Below the pieces are notes generated by a model. That model was not told the DNA's origin. It was given only the letters and a program-made list of their open reading frames with translations, and ran no database searches. DNA of 42,967 nucleotides from an uncultured Bacteroidota bacterium (GTDB lineage Bacteria > Bacteroidota > Bacteroidia > Chitinophagales > Saprospiraceae): positions 1 to 42,967 of the forward strand of contig CACLQQ010000018.1 in assembly GCA_902609095.1 (NCBI GenBank). Direction: 5' to 3'. Each line of letters opens with the position of its first letter. Positions within the stretch are counted from its first letter, which is position 1. The translations under genes and the position numbers were made by a program. Below are positions 27,281 to 37,041 of this stretch, one piece after another.

Positions 27281-29623
27281 TTATCTAATCAAAGTTGCTG
27301 CTCCTTCGGCAGAATCTTCATCTCCTCGAGGTTCACGCCATTTAGCACTAAACATATAAACCCCAGGTGGTAGATTTGCTCCTATATTATTAAGTTTTCC
27401 ATTCCAACCTGCAGTTGGTTCATTACTGCTATAGACTATTTTACCCCATCTATCATAAATGACCATTTCAAAGTTGTTGATTAGACTGGTACTTCCCTTC
27501 CCTCGAAATAGATCATTCTTGCCATCTCCGTTCGGAGTAAATGCATTTGGAAACTGCATACTTGCTATAGGAACTACATCCACCTTTCGAATGATAGTGT
27601 CAGTACAACCATTTGAACTCGTCGCTAACAGTAGAACGTCATAAACTCCTGTATCTTGAAAAGCATGAGTAGGGCTCTCTGTGAAACTAAAATTGCCATC
27701 ACCAAAATCCCAGTAATACTCAATCGCTCCAATTGTTTGATTAAGAAAGGAAACTGTATTATTATTTATACTGATAAGCTCGGCATTAGGCGAAATAGAA
27801 AAATCGGCATCTGGACTTCTTTGTACATTTATCCAATTTGGGAATGAACGAGTTGCTAAACAACCAAGTGGAGAAACTATATCTACACTCACAGAATAAA
27901 TACCATCTTGTTGGTAAATATGTTTTGGACTAATATCAAAAATATTATCATCGTTACTCCCATCTCCAAAATCCCATGTTATATCATATGTATCATCAAT
28001 TGGGAAAGTCAAATTATTAAAAAAGACTTCTGCCGGCTCACAACCAATAAATTGAGAAGGTTCTACGATAATCAAATTAGGCGCAGGAGCATATATTAAC
28101 TCTTGAACTAATTCATCTGTACAGCCATTATTATCGATTATGGTAAGACTTACATCAAATGTGCCCGGAACTTCATAAGTATGGAGTGGATTCCTATTGA
28201 GACCATTGCGAGAATTCCCGTCATTATAATTCCAGGTCCAATCAGTTATAAAGTTGTCGTCCTCGGTTGTACTCAAGTCAATAAAAGTCACAGGGCCTGC
28301 CTCGCACGTATCATATCTAAAGTTGAATTCCGAATTCAGACCTGGGAATATTTCAATAGTTATGAAAGCACTATCTGTACAATTAGGAATACCAGGGTTT
28401 AGTATCATTTTTGCGTCATATGTCCCTAAGTCTGGGAATGTGATTAATGGATCCCTACTTAACGAGGTTAATGTTTCATCACCAAAGTCAAATTCCCATT
28501 GATATTGTATAATATCTCGTTCTCTCGTACTTAGATTCTCAAACTGAACATCAAAATCACCACAACTGATGACATCAAAATTCATCCCATCACTTTGATC
28601 ACTGGCAATTTCAGCATTCACCGCTTTCTCACAAGCAGACACTATAAATTGAAAATCTCGCCTTATGGTAGACAGCAAAACACCATCTCTGTATTCATTG
28701 GCACATACAGCTAGAACATGCTCACCGACTATTTCGGGAACACCTGCTAGCATTCCATTATTGGCATCAATTGACACTACAGGATTACCACCCATTGGTG
28801 CCGTACTTATAAATGTCGGAGACAAAAATCTAACAAACCTAAACCCATCGGGAGTACAAGCACTCGGTTCAGGAACAGGAGTTTCATTGCATGATGACCT
28901 TTCTGCTCGACCATTAGTACCTCCAGATGACAAAGGTGTACAAAACTCATAAACAACTTGATCTCCCTCTACATCTGAAGCGCCATGATCATACTCCAAT
29001 TCGAATCCTGCACAAACTACTAATGGTGGAAACTCATTAAATACTGGGCTATTATTACATGTCTTAATAGCCTCTGGAGTGATCTCTACAGAAAATACAG
29101 CACCAAATGAACCAGGGTTAACAAGATTAGTGATGCTCTCACTGCGGCAACATCTCTGGTAAGCAATCATATAGTTCTTATCAATGATATCCAAAGTCAG
29201 ATCAAACTCGTAGACGCCTCGTTCCACATCTGCAGCGGGTGGAGCAATTAAGCACGGAGGTTCGTTAGGTGGCACCTTCTCTATGGATATTGGAGTAACA
29301 AATCCGGTGACTTGTACAAATCTCCAATTAAGTCCATCAAAACGATAAACTCCAAATTGAGCCCCTCTTGTCATGTTTGGATCACGAGGATCTCCATCAA
29401 AAAAAGCACACTCCTCTCCTCTTGTAATACACCTATTGTCACGATACATCTGAAACTCGAAATGCAACTGCACCTGATTATCGATTGTATCAATTTCCAA
29501 ACACTCATAAAAGACATCTCCTCCAATGATATGCTTGGCATTAAGCTCAGACAAAAAACCAATACACATCAATAAAAAGAATATATCTCTAAAAGAAATC
29601 AGACTTTTGACACAATTTTTCAT
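27281..29623 (-). CDS. Secreted PKD-repeat protein with T9SS type B sorting domain
   Basis: About 780 residues from the ATG at 29623, which gives a clean signal peptide (KNCVKSLISFRDIFFLLM to LSELNA) followed by KHIIGGDVFYEC, a common start of such Bacteroidota surface proteins. A TTG 63 bases upstream would extend the frame but spoil the signal. The middle holds four PKD-type domains marked by FDFGDETLT, WTWNYNDGN, ITWDFGDGSND and YYWDFGDGNFS. The last 90 residues are the gliding-motility-associated C-terminal domain (FPNAFTPNGDGKNDLFRGKG, MVIYDRWGKIVYSS, GWNGKLN, LPPGVYMFSAKW), the type B signal for export by T9SS. It is probably a cell-surface or released adhesin-like protein. Confidence 0.92.
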   Translation of the reverse strand: MKNCVKSLISFRDIFFLLMCIGFLSELNAKHIIGGDVFYECLEIDTIDNQVQLHFEFQMYRDNRCITRGEECAFFDGDPRDPNMTRGAQFGVYRFDGLNWRFVQVTGFVTPISIEKVPPNEPPCLIAPPAADVERGVYEFDLTLDIIDKNYMIAYQRCCRSESITNLVNPGSFGAVFSVEITPEAIKTCNNSPVFNEFPPLVVCAGFELEYDHGASDVEGDQVVYEFCTPLSSGGTNGRAERSSCNETPVPEPSACTPDGFRFVRFLSPTFISTAPMGGNPVVSIDANNGMLAGVPEIVGEHVLAVCANEYRDGVLLSTIRRDFQFIVSACEKAVNAEIASDQSDGMNFDVISCGDFDVQFENLSTRERDIIQYQWEFDFGDETLTSLSRDPLITFPDLGTYDAKMILNPGIPNCTDSAFITIEIFPGLNSEFNFRYDTCEAGPVTFIDLSTTEDDNFITDWTWNYNDGNSRNGLNRNPLHTYEVPGTFDVSLTIIDNNGCTDELVQELIYAPAPNLIIVEPSQFIGCEPAEVFFNNLTFPIDDTYDITWDFGDGSNDDNIFDISPKHIYQQDGIYSVSVDIVSPLGCLATRSFPNWINVQRSPDADFSISPNAELISINNNTVSFLNQTIGAIEYYWDFGDGNFSFTESPTHAFQDTGVYDVLLLATSSNGCTDTIIRKVDVVPIASMQFPNAFTPNGDGKNDLFRGKGSTSLINNFEMVIYDRWGKIVYSSNEPTAGWNGKLNNIGANLPPGVYMFSAKWREPRGDEDSAEGAATLIR

Positions 29624-29707
29624 GAAAGCGATGCATTGGTTGGTATTATTAACGTAATTCTCAAAGTAACGTTTTGTAACAGCCAAATCAATATGAAATT
29701 ATAATAA

Positions 29708-30286
29708 ATGTCATCTACAAGAATTGATGAAGAGGTTGAGAAAGCCGCAGATTATATAAAAAGAGGGCAAGTATTGCTCTATCCTGCAGATACTTTGTGG
29801 GCAATGACTTGTGATATTGATAACCAGGCGGCAGTGGAGCGAATAAAAAAGATTAAACAAGATGATGTCAAGGGTAATCTCATTCTCACTGTTGACAGCA
29901 TAGATATGTTAAAAAGATATATCGTTTCCATACACCCAAGAATTGAAACCTTATTACTCTATCACGACAAGCCTCTAAGTATAATATATGATGCGCCAAA
30001 TGACATGCAAGACTACCTTGTAAATGACAAAGGTACTATCGCAATCAGAATTGTAAAAGATTCCTTTTCAAGTAAACTAATATCGTATTTAGATAAAGCT
30101 CTAATATCAACCACGGCATGTCTTACTGACAAGAATGTCTTAACAGCTAAGCATGAAGATATACCTAAAACAATTAAAAAGGAAGTTGACTATATTGTAG
30201 ATTTAAAGTCAATCAAAACTGCGGGCTTACCCTCTATTTTAGCTCGCTATAATCACAAGGGTGCCTTAGAGTTTGTCAGAAAATAA
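29708..30286 (+). CDS. Divergent TsaC/YrdC/Sua5-family protein
   Basis: 192 residues, the normal length of TsaC, which makes threonylcarbamoyl-AMP for the t6A modification of tRNA. The fold is recognisable: GQVLLYPADTLWAMTCDID, LTVDSIDMLKRY, KPLSIIYD, TIAIRI and the C-terminal GLPSILARY. Several positions usually conserved differ: YPTDT reads YPADT, the following WG is WA, the Lys/Arg-rich KxR segment reads KIKQDDVKGN, and the STSAN loop reads STTAC. These are the KxR/SxN residues that, from memory of the family, contact ATP. The gene is open and intact, so it could be inactive, altered in substrate, or decaying. The start gives MSSTRIDEEVEKAADYI; a divergent T9SS substrate gene lies 84 bases upstream. 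Confidence 0.75.
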   Translation: MSSTRIDEEVEKAADYIKRGQVLLYPADTLWAMTCDIDNQAAVERIKKIKQDDVKGNLILTVDSIDMLKRYIVSIHPRIETLLLYHDKPLSIIYDAPNDMQDYLVNDKGTIAIRIVKDSFSSKLISYLDKALISTTACLTDKNVLTAKHEDIPKTIKKEVDYIVDLKSIKTAGLPSILARYNHKGALEFVRK

Positions 30287-30298
30287 CTTTTTGATCTG

Positions 30299-31690
30299 CT
30301 ATTTTAGATGATCAATAGCTCTACTCAAAGCAACATCTTGTTGAATCAGCTCTGCATTCAGATTCAGTTCTGATTGAAATTCATGCCACAACAGAATAGA
30401 CATATTCTGTAATAAACAATTCGTCTCATTGGGGTTATAAGAGTTCACCTCCGCCTCATAAGACGATATAATATTTAGTAGTTGCTGAGTAGATAAGACT
30501 TTGTTGTGAATCAATCCTTGTTCAACAAGGTAAGCATATTGTCCATGAAAACGCTTTTGATCACTATGGCAATCTTGTTCTACAATAATATCTGGAGTAA
30601 TCCCCTGAACTATAGAATCATGAGTCGCAGACTTGATTCGACGGCCCGAAGGCAATATATATTCACTGACAGTTAGGTTAACTGTACCTCCATTAGAAAG
30701 CTCAAAATATTGCTGAATTCTTCCTTTCCCAAATGAATTAGATCCAACAACAGTTGCTAATTCCAAATCTTGGAGAGAGCCCGCTAAAATCTCACTAGCA
30801 GAAGCACTGAAGCCATCGATTAAGACTGCAATTTCCGTAATTTTAAAAAAAGACCTACCATTAGACTTATATTCTTTCTTTTTGCCATTACTGTTGATAG
30901 TAGAAAGGATAGTTTTATTTGATTCTGGTATGAGCTGATTCAAAATTTTTATAGTCTCATCCAATAAACCTCCTGGGTTACTCCTAAGATCAATAATAAG
31001 TTTGCCGAATTCAAGCCCATTCCTTTTATAATGTTCCAACTCCTCCATAAAGGCCAAGAATACGTCATCAGAGAATCTGCTTATTTTGACATAGACTATG
31101 GAGCCATTTTCCAAAATTTTAGATTCTATCGGAGAGTTATTAATTTGTCCCTTTTTAATGTTTACTTGAAATTCATTTTTTGAGAAAGAACGATAAATCC
31201 TTAAGGCTGCTGAATCAACAAGCATTATTTGATTCAACATTTCTTTATTTCCCGTATAAATGTTAATTGGATTTTTAAGCTCTAAAATTATATCGCCTCT
31301 TTGCAGGCCAGCTTTTTCAGCTGGACTATTAGATATTACTTCAATGACAACTAAACTGTCGTCCATGGTTATAAAATCAAATCCCAATCCTCGATAATTA
31401 CCTTCTATCGCATGCCTAAATCCACCAACATTAATAGGCCTTATATAACCGCTATAAGCGTCTAAATCACTTGTAAGTTGCGAAATAACCGATTCTACAT
31501 ATTGGCTGGTATCCAAGTCTCCAAAATAATTGGTTCGCACTAAATTATGAACCTCACTAATCAAACCAAGCTGATCTGAATAATGAGAGGAAACGAGTTC
31601 ATCAGGGCCGGATTTTTGCAACTTGTAACCAAAGAACATTCCTATGGCCGCAGCAAGTGAAAACAATAACGGCAAGAGTTTTTGCCTCAT
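30299..31690 (-). CDS. S41-family carboxy-terminal processing protease (CtpA/Prc-like)
   Basis: A 463-residue exported protease. One N-terminal hydrophobic segment (LLPLLFSLAAAIGMFFGYKL) anchors or exports it. A PDZ domain follows (about 90-180: YRGLGFDF, VISNSPAEKAGLQRGDIIL). The protease domain has IDLRSNPGGLLDE and the catalytic Ser in GFSASASEILAG (about 297) with the general-base Lys in SFGKGRIQQYF (about 322). The roughly 130-residue C-terminal helical tail has no motif I know. Such enzymes trim or degrade periplasmic proteins. It converges on the TsaC-like gene with a 12-base gap. Confidence 0.93.
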   Translation of the reverse strand: MRQKLLPLLFSLAAAIGMFFGYKLQKSGPDELVSSHYSDQLGLISEVHNLVRTNYFGDLDTSQYVESVISQLTSDLDAYSGYIRPINVGGFRHAIEGNYRGLGFDFITMDDSLVVIEVISNSPAEKAGLQRGDIILELKNPINIYTGNKEMLNQIMLVDSAALRIYRSFSKNEFQVNIKKGQINNSPIESKILENGSIVYVKISRFSDDVFLAFMEELEHYKRNGLEFGKLIIDLRSNPGGLLDETIKILNQLIPESNKTILSTINSNGKKKEYKSNGRSFFKITEIAVLIDGFSASASEILAGSLQDLELATVVGSNSFGKGRIQQYFELSNGGTVNLTVSEYILPSGRRIKSATHDSIVQGITPDIIVEQDCHSDQKRFHGQYAYLVEQGLIHNKVLSTQQLLNIISSYEAEVNSYNPNETNCLLQNMSILLWHEFQSELNLNAELIQQDVALSRAIDHLK

Positions 31691-31913
31691 ATGAAAAGGG
31701 GTAAACTGATTTAACTTTAATTGAATAAGATTATAAAAACTTATAGACTCTTTAAAAAAAAGAAACGTTATTTTTATCCTTGTGTCTCCGTTGGTGCCCT
31801 GACCATTTCATCATTAGTATATGAGTTACCAGAAAGATTCACTGCGTCGACATATCGATGATCTCTGTGGTCATTAAATATAAATATGTATAACCTTTTC
31901 GAATTTACATAAC

Positions 31914-32378
31914 ATGAAACCCAAGAACGAATTAGATGACATTGATTTGAATATAATTTCAATAATGCTGGAAGATGCTAAAACATCATATGCTGATATT
32001 GGAGCAAGATTATTCATTTCAGGAGGTACTGTACATGTCAGACTGAAGAAACTCAATGAGCTCGGAATTATTACGGGATCAAAATTGAAAGTAGACTTTA
32101 CCAAACTAGGATACGACATAAAGGCTTTTTTAGGAATTTACCTTGAAAAAAGTCAATATTATTATGATGTAATAACTGAACTAAAAAAAATCCCAGAGGT
32201 AATATCAGCACATTACACTACTGGAAACTATAGTATTTTCGCAACCATTATTTGTTTTGACACAAACCATCTTAGAGATATATTGTCTGGAGCGATTCAA
32301 AAAATAGAAGGTATCCAGAGAACTGAAACATTTATTTCATTAGAAGAGTCTATAGAAAGGCCTCCTAAAGTCATCTAA
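31914..32378 (+). CDS. Lrp/AsnC-family transcriptional regulator
   Basis: A 154-residue regulator. The N-terminal helix-turn-helix reads LDDIDLNIISIMLEDAKTSY, then IGARLFISGGTVHVRLKKL, and the C-terminal RAM ligand-binding domain (about 75-145) contains KIPEVISAHYTTGNYSIFAT and IEGIQRTETFISLEE. Such proteins form octamers responding to amino acids. The neighbouring genes (a protease and rpoD) give no hint of its target. It shares a bidirectional terminator with rpoD. The gap 31691-31913 upstream holds no gene I can support. Confidence 0.93.
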   Translation: MKPKNELDDIDLNIISIMLEDAKTSYADIGARLFISGGTVHVRLKKLNELGIITGSKLKVDFTKLGYDIKAFLGIYLEKSQYYYDVITELKKIPEVISAHYTTGNYSIFATIICFDTNHLRDILSGAIQKIEGIQRTETFISLEESIERPPKVI

Positions 32379-32386
32379 GTAAAAAA

Positions 32387-32412
32387 AGCTCATTAACTTT
32401 GATGAATGAGCT
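32387..32412. terminator. Bidirectional terminator between lrp-type gene and rpoD
   Basis: AGCTCATT (32387-32394) and AATGAGCT (32405-32412) form an 8-bp stem. On the minus strand it is followed by seven T residues, a strong signal for rpoD; on the plus strand by CTATTATTTTC, a fair one for the regulator gene. Confidence 0.8.
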
Positions 32413-32440
32413 CTATTATTTTCTACTTCTACCTCTCTGA

Positions 32441-33310
32441 TTAAGCTCCTAAATAGTGCTTCAACAACTTACTGCGTGACGATGATCTTAACTTATTTAT
32501 TGCTTTATCTTTAATCTGTCTTACCCTCTCTCGAGTTAATCCAAATCTCTCACCTATATCTTCTAAGGAAATTGGATGTTCCACACCGATACCAAAATAA
32601 AGTTTTATTACATCGCATTGTCTTTCTGTCAGGGTCCCTAATGATCGCTCTATCTCGGTTCTCAATGATTGCCCATGAGATAAAGAAGCATCTGTTCCTG
32701 GTGTTTTGTTATTTTCAAGAACATCTAATAAAGAATTATCTTCTCCGTCAACAAATGGTGCATCCATAGATACATGCCTCGCAGCTACACCTAGGGTAGT
32801 TTCTACTTCATCAGAAGTAATCTCTAACAATTCTGCTAATTCACTTGATGATGGCTCCCTCTCGAACTCTTGTTCTAATTCACTAAATGCTCTGTTGATT
32901 TTATTTAGAGATCCCACTTTATTAAGTGGCAACCTAACAATTCTTGATTGCTCAGCGAGTGCCTGTAAAATCGATTGTCTAATCCACCAAACGGCATACG
33001 ATATGAACTTAAATCCTCTTGTTTCATCGAAACGCTGAGCAGCTTTGATCAAACCTAAGTTTCCTTCATTGATCAAATCACTCAAAGACAAACCTTGGTT
33101 TTGATATTGCTTAGCGACAGAAACAACAAACCTCAAATTAGCCTTAGTTAAACGCTCTAAAGATTCTTGATCGCCTTCTTTTATTTTCTTTGCCAAATCA
33201 ACTTCTTCTTCAGGAGTAAGGAGATCAACTTTCCCGATTTCTTGTAAATATTTTTCTAATGATTGGCTTTCTCTGTTCGTGATCGATTTAGTAATCTTCA
33301 GCTGCCTCAT
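32441..33310 (-). CDS. rpoD: Principal RNA polymerase sigma factor, short Bacteroidota type
   Basis: A 289-residue sigma-70. It starts directly at region 1.2 ([20 protein letters not shown]) with no region 1.1, as in the primary sigma of Bacteroidota. Regions 2 ([39 protein letters not shown]), 3 (the [18 protein letters not shown] helix) and 4 ([20 protein letters not shown]) are all present. This is the factor expected to read the TTG/TAnnTTTG promoters found across this window. A TATATTTG box lies about 40 bases upstream of its own start. Confidence 0.96.
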   Translation of the reverse strand: MRQLKITKSITNRESQSLEKYLQEIGKVDLLTPEEEVDLAKKIKEGDQESLERLTKANLRFVVSVAKQYQNQGLSLSDLINEGNLGLIKAAQRFDETRGFKFISYAVWWIRQSILQALAEQSRIVRLPLNKVGSLNKINRAFSELEQEFEREPSSSELAELLEITSDEVETTLGVAARHVSMDAPFVDGEDNSLLDVLENNKTPGTDASLSHGQSLRTEIERSLGTLTERQCDVIKLYFGIGVEHPISLEDIGERFGLTRERVRQIKDKAINKLRSSSRSKLLKHYLGA

Positions 33311-33348
33311 ATTCCGCTAAGGTTAATTTTTTGTGAAAGTAATCTGAG

Positions 33349-33356
33349 CAAATATA
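33349..33356 (-). promoter_or_regulatory. -7 promoter box for rpoD
   Basis: TATATTTG on the minus strand matches TAnnTTTG exactly, 38 bases before the rpoD ATG. The -33 element is not evident. Confidence 0.5.
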
Positions 33357-33495
33357 TATTATAATGCATAATGATGCTTACATGATATTTATTGGGTGAT
33401 TTCACATGTGTATAAAAAATCGTCTTTGAATTTTGATTTTGTGAGATAATTATTCTTTATTACCGCTTTTCATAATAGCTATAGTTATAGAGCTC

Positions 33496-33873
33496 ATGAG
33501 TAGGGTCAAAATTAATTTAGAATATTTGTTCAGAGCATCACCAGCAATTTTATACCGCTTTATTACAACACCTGAGTGTTTAGTTAGATGGTTTTGTGAT
33601 GGTGTGGACATACAAGAAGACGTATACACCTATGATTGGGAAGGCTCAGAGGAGATTGCTGAAATGGTTGATGATATAGAAGAAGAAAGAATTCGTTTTG
33701 AGTGGGAAGATTGTGATCCAGGAGAATATTTAGAATATAGAATGTATAAGAGTGACGTGACTAATGAAACTATACTTGAGATTTCTGATTTCTGTAATGA
33801 TGATGAGATAGATGAACAAACTCTTTACTGGAACGAACTAATCAAAAAACTCAGAGCGGAAACGGGTGGTTAA
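33496..33873 (+). CDS. START-like (SRPBCC fold) domain protein, Bacteroidota type
   Basis: A 125-residue acidic cytoplasmic protein. INLEYLFRASPAILYRFITT and CLVRWFCDGVDIQED match the START-like/AHSA1-related domain proteins conserved across Bacteroidota, with a helix-grip fold around a hydrophobic pocket. The rest is Glu/Asp-rich (EEIAEMVDDIEEERIRFEWE). No ligand is known for this small family. It is divergent from rpoD and ends 29 bases before the htrA gene, so may be read with it. Confidence 0.85.
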   Translation: MSRVKINLEYLFRASPAILYRFITTPECLVRWFCDGVDIQEDVYTYDWEGSEEIAEMVDDIEEERIRFEWEDCDPGEYLEYRMYKSDVTNETILEISDFCNDDEIDEQTLYWNELIKKLRAETGG

Positions 33874-33902
33874 CTGCAAGTTCATTGATATCTTGAACAT
33901 TA

Positions 33903-35360
33903 ATGACCCTCTATTATGCGTTATTACTTTCATCAGCAATTGAGTTGATGACTATGAATTCAAAATCTATAATCCTTAATTTTTTCTTGAGTTGTATTGT
34001 ATGCTTCTCAACTATTGTTATTTACCATAATTCACGAGTCAAGCATAGCTTCAACGATAAAAGTTCTTTTGAGCTTGATTATGTTAAAGTTTCACATGGG
34101 TTTATTAATCGTTTAACATACGCCCCAAACAACTTCATACGAGCTGCAAAAAAAAGCACTAATTCTGTAGTATACATTATTGCATATGACAAGGCCAAAG
34201 GTTCCTTTTTTTCTGAAGGCTACACAAGAGAAAAAGGATCAGGAGTGATAATCAGTGACGATGGATATATAGTCACTAACAACCACGTGATTAATAATGC
34301 GGACTTTATCGAAATTACATTGCAAGACAAAAGAGAATTCGTTGCTGAAGTCATTGGAACAGATGAATCCACAGACCTTGCTCTTATAAAAATAGAAGCA
34401 TCGAATCTACCCTTTATAGTGTTTGCAAACTCAGATTCACTAAAAGTTGGCGAATGGATATTAGCTGTAGGAAACCCATTTGGACTTCAATCAACTGTAA
34501 CAGCTGGTATTGTAAGTGCCAAAGCAAGAAATATAGATGCACTTAGTAAAGATGATATAGAATCATTTATCCAATCTGATGCTGTGATTAATCCTGGAAG
34601 TAGTGGTGGCGCATTGGTCAACTCTGATGGATTGCTCATGGGTATTTGCACAGCTATATTATCATCTTCAGGTAATTATGAAGGTTTATCTTTTGCCATT
34701 CCTTCTAACCTCGCCAGAAAAGTAATTATAGATCTCAAGCAATTTGGCTCAGTACAGAGAGGCAAACTCGGCATTACAGTATCGGATGTTAATGCTGATA
34801 TTGCTAATCGATATGGCCTAACAGTAATAAGAGGTGTTCAAATATCTTCTGTAAATCTTAACAGTGCTGCAGCACAGTCTAAACTGAGAAGGACAGACAT
34901 CATACTATCAATCGATCAGCAGGGGATTAACAATACTTCAGAGTTTTATGAACAAATAAATCAATACCGGCCTGGAGACGAACTGGTTGTTGAGATATTT
35001 AGGCGTGGAAGCATCCTACAAATACCAGTAACCCTTCGTAATCATCTTAACACGACAGACTATATCTCGGTTCGGACCGATAAAGAATTAAGAGATATAG
35101 GAATCGAAATAAGAGATCTAAATTCAATCGAAAAAAACCGAGTGAAAACTACGGGCATAATGGTTATAAGTATATCCCAAGGCAGTAAAGTCGCTAAGAC
35201 CAATATGGAACCAGGATTTATTGTTGAATATATCAACGACATAAAAATCGAAAGTGCTCAACAGTTTATGGACATTATAAGGTCAAATACGGAAAAAATC
35301 ACTATGATTGGATTTTATGAACGTTACCCTGGGACATTTCCATATACTTTTATTAAGTGA
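33903..35360 (+). CDS. HtrA/Deg-family periplasmic serine protease with PDZ domains
   Basis: 485 residues from ATG 33903. A hydrophobic export segment reads [20 protein letters not shown], so internal starts at 33948 or 33954 (MNSKSIIL) are as plausible as the first ATG. The trypsin-like triad is complete: His128 in TNNHVINN, Asp158 in [10 protein letters not shown] and Ser234 in [10 protein letters not shown]. One clear PDZ domain follows (about 275-375: [29 protein letters not shown]) and a second, shorter one ends the protein (about 395-485). Deg proteases degrade or refold misfolded envelope proteins. The stop overlaps the next gene's GTG by 4 bases, so expression of the following small exported protein is coupled. 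Confidence 0.93.
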   Translation: MTLYYALLLSSAIELMTMNSKSIILNFFLSCIVCFSTIVIYHNSRVKHSFNDKSSFELDYVKVSHGFINRLTYAPNNFIRAAKKSTNSVVYIIAYDKAKGSFFSEGYTREKGSGVIISDDGYIVTNNHVINNADFIEITLQDKREFVAEVIGTDESTDLALIKIEASNLPFIVFANSDSLKVGEWILAVGNPFGLQSTVTAGIVSAKARNIDALSKDDIESFIQSDAVINPGSSGGALVNSDGLLMGICTAILSSSGNYEGLSFAIPSNLARKVIIDLKQFGSVQRGKLGITVSDVNADIANRYGLTVIRGVQISSVNLNSAAAQSKLRRTDIILSIDQQGINNTSEFYEQINQYRPGDELVVEIFRRGSILQIPVTLRNHLNTTDYISVRTDKELRDIGIEIRDLNSIEKNRVKTTGIMVISISQGSKVAKTNMEPGFIVEYINDIKIESAQQFMDIIRSNTEKITMIGFYERYPGTFPYTFIK

Positions 35361-35722
35361 TAACCCTTAAGATTATATTGTTTGTACTATTTATACCGGT
35401 GTTTTACTCTCAGGGGATATCACAATTCAGACAAGAGTCTGTAACTTTCGATTCTGTCGACTATAAATCTTTGACTATCGTTCATAATTCAGAAATAGCA
35501 AAAAAAATATTCAAACAAAAAAAAAGTTCTCGTACTATTAGGCCTCGAATTTTAATGAATAGAGAGAAGGCACTATTTTGCGAAATAGAAAACCAAATTC
35601 AAAAAATATCTAAAATTCCATTGAGAGTGAGGATAGGCAATCTTGACTATGTAAATAAAATAGAAGGTAAAAACTTCAGCCATATAGATTACTTTAGCAA
35701 TCTTCAAACAAGTAAACCATGA
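35357..35722 (+). CDS. Small exported protein of unknown function, coupled to htrA
   Basis: A 121-residue protein with a signal peptide ([20 protein letters not shown]). The mature part is basic and rich in Lys, Ile and Ser with no domain I recognise; two cysteines at most, no repeats. It starts at GTG 35357, overlapping the htrA stop by 4 bases, and its own stop overlaps the next ATG by 4 bases (ATGA). This tight packing supports it being a real gene. A substrate, adaptor or regulator of the protease is possible but only from position. Confidence 0.65.
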   Translation: MITLKIILFVLFIPVFYSQGISQFRQESVTFDSVDYKSLTIVHNSEIAKKIFKQKKSSRTIRPRILMNREKALFCEIENQIQKISKIPLRVRIGNLDYVNKIEGKNFSHIDYFSNLQTSKP

Positions 35723-36270
35723 AATCAAATAAAATATTAATAGTTCTTTTATCAATTGCTTCATTATTTCTAATTAGCTGTGGGGGTGACGACGAGGCAT
35801 CAGATGTAGCTGGATGTACTGATACCAGAGCAGAGAATTATAATGATAATGCTACTACTGACAATGGCACCTGTGTGTTTCCAAATGATAAGTTCTTTGG
35901 AAGTTATGAAGGCTCATTCAATTGTGGAGGAGCATTCTCTGTTATTAATCAAGATGTAGTAATATTTGACATTACTCCACCAGCCGATGATAATGAAAAG
36001 GAGAAGGTTACCGTTTCTGCAAGTGTTTCTGGTATTCCGTTGTCTTTAGAAGGAGATGTAGATGGAAATGAAATCGTATTTGTTGATAAGGTTTTGCAAA
36101 GCATACCTATCCCGAGCCCAGCAGTATCAAGTGACACTTTAATTGTCGATATTACTTTCTCTGGCACTGCTGAAATAGATAATGATTTACTCGATGCTAC
36201 TTTGGCAGTTGGAACAACTATCATTATTCCAGTCACTGAAATTTGTACGTTCTCTGGTATCAAACAATAG
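35719..36270 (+). CDS. Lipoprotein with GCTD...GTC surface motif
   Basis: A 183-residue lipoprotein. The signal peptide ends in lipobox FLISC (Cys about 21) followed by GGDDE, a sequence typical of Bacteroidota lipoproteins sent to the cell surface. Near the mature N-terminus is [20 protein letters not shown] then C, the short calcium-loop-like motif found in many marine Bacteroidota secreted proteins. The remainder (about 60-183) looks like a beta-sandwich, rich in Val, Ile, Asp and Ser. It overlaps the preceding gene by 4 bases and closes the htrA operon. Function unknown. Confidence 0.75.
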   Translation: MKSNKILIVLLSIASLFLISCGGDDEASDVAGCTDTRAENYNDNATTDNGTCVFPNDKFFGSYEGSFNCGGAFSVINQDVVIFDITPPADDNEKEKVTVSASVSGIPLSLEGDVDGNEIVFVDKVLQSIPIPSPAVSSDTLIVDITFSGTAEIDNDLLDATLAVGTTIIIPVTEICTFSGIKQ

Positions 36271-36312
36271 AAAAGAAACTTAATTGCCGTGAATCAGTAA
36301 TTCAGTTTAGAA

Positions 36313-37041
36313 CTATAGCAAGTTAGTCAGATTATCAGTACCTATGGTTCGGTGAGCATTAAAGCCTTCAGCATAATCAACTCCAATTGAGCGGCCGAAG
36401 ACACGCATTTTAGAATCTATAAAATCTATAAAAGACTTTGATGAGACCGGAGTATGAACGCTTTCGTTTTCATCTACATTAAACTGTGTATCAAATGCTT
36501 TTATAGCTTTAAACTTAGTATCCACATATCCGCCAACATCGATGCAAAAATCTGGGGTAAGATGCTTGTCTTGTATATAATGATATAACGCCTTGGCCCT
36601 ATATGGTGCTGTACCATCAATATTGATTCTCCTAAGCCCAGAATAAAAAAATGCTTGACGTACTAATTCTGATGCCCTTCCGTGATCAGGATGCCTATCA
36701 TCAATTGCATTGGCTAAAATGATTTTGGGCTTACACTGACGAATCAACTTAGCTACTCTGAGCATATGTCGTTCATCATTCTTAAAATATCCATCCTTCA
36801 TTCTCAAATTTACCCTAAAATCTAATCCAAGAATTTCAGCAGCTTTAGCTGACTCTTTAAGTCTGATATGCGCACTTCCTCTACTACCTAATTCCCCTTG
36901 AGTCAAATCAGCCACTCCTACGGTCATACCTTTGGCCTTATGACTTAATAAAGTGCCAGCACAAGAAAGTTCAATATCATCAGGATGGACACCTATAGCA
37001 AGGATATCTACTTCAAATAATTGACCGTAAACTAATCTCAT
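36313..37041 (-). CDS. bshB1: Bacillithiol biosynthesis deacetylase BshB1
   Basis: A 242-residue LmbE/PIG-L-family zinc deacetylase that removes acetate from GlcNAc-malate in bacillithiol synthesis. The zinc and catalytic motif is GVHPDDIELSCAGTL (about 18-32), then DLTQGELGSRGS, ILANAIDDRHPDHGRASELV with the third zinc ligand, and the C-terminal RVFGRSIGVDYAEGF, which separates BshB1 from other LmbE proteins. Its ATG overlaps the preceding stop by one base (TAATG), showing coupling to the DoxX gene. It ends the kdsA operon. bshA and bshC are not in the window. Confidence 0.93.
   Translation of the reverse strand: MRLVYGQLFEVDILAIGVHPDDIELSCAGTLLSHKAKGMTVGVADLTQGELGSRGSAHIRLKESAKAAEILGLDFRVNLRMKDGYFKNDERHMLRVAKLIRQCKPKIILANAIDDRHPDHGRASELVRQAFFYSGLRRINIDGTAPYRAKALYHYIQDKHLTPDFCIDVGGYVDTKFKAIKAFDTQFNVDENESVHTPVSSKSFIDFIDSKMRVFGRSIGVDYAEGFNAHRTIGTDNLTNLL

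Noticed and set aside
29624-29686. N-terminal extension of the PKD-repeat protein from TTG at 29686
   Set aside because: It would place 21 polar residues before a clean signal peptide; the ATG at 29623 gives the expected export signal.
31691-31913. Remnant gene or small RNA upstream of the Lrp-type regulator
   Set aside because: Short open stretches exist on both strands but none shows a recognisable motif, and no stable hairpin with U-tract was seen.
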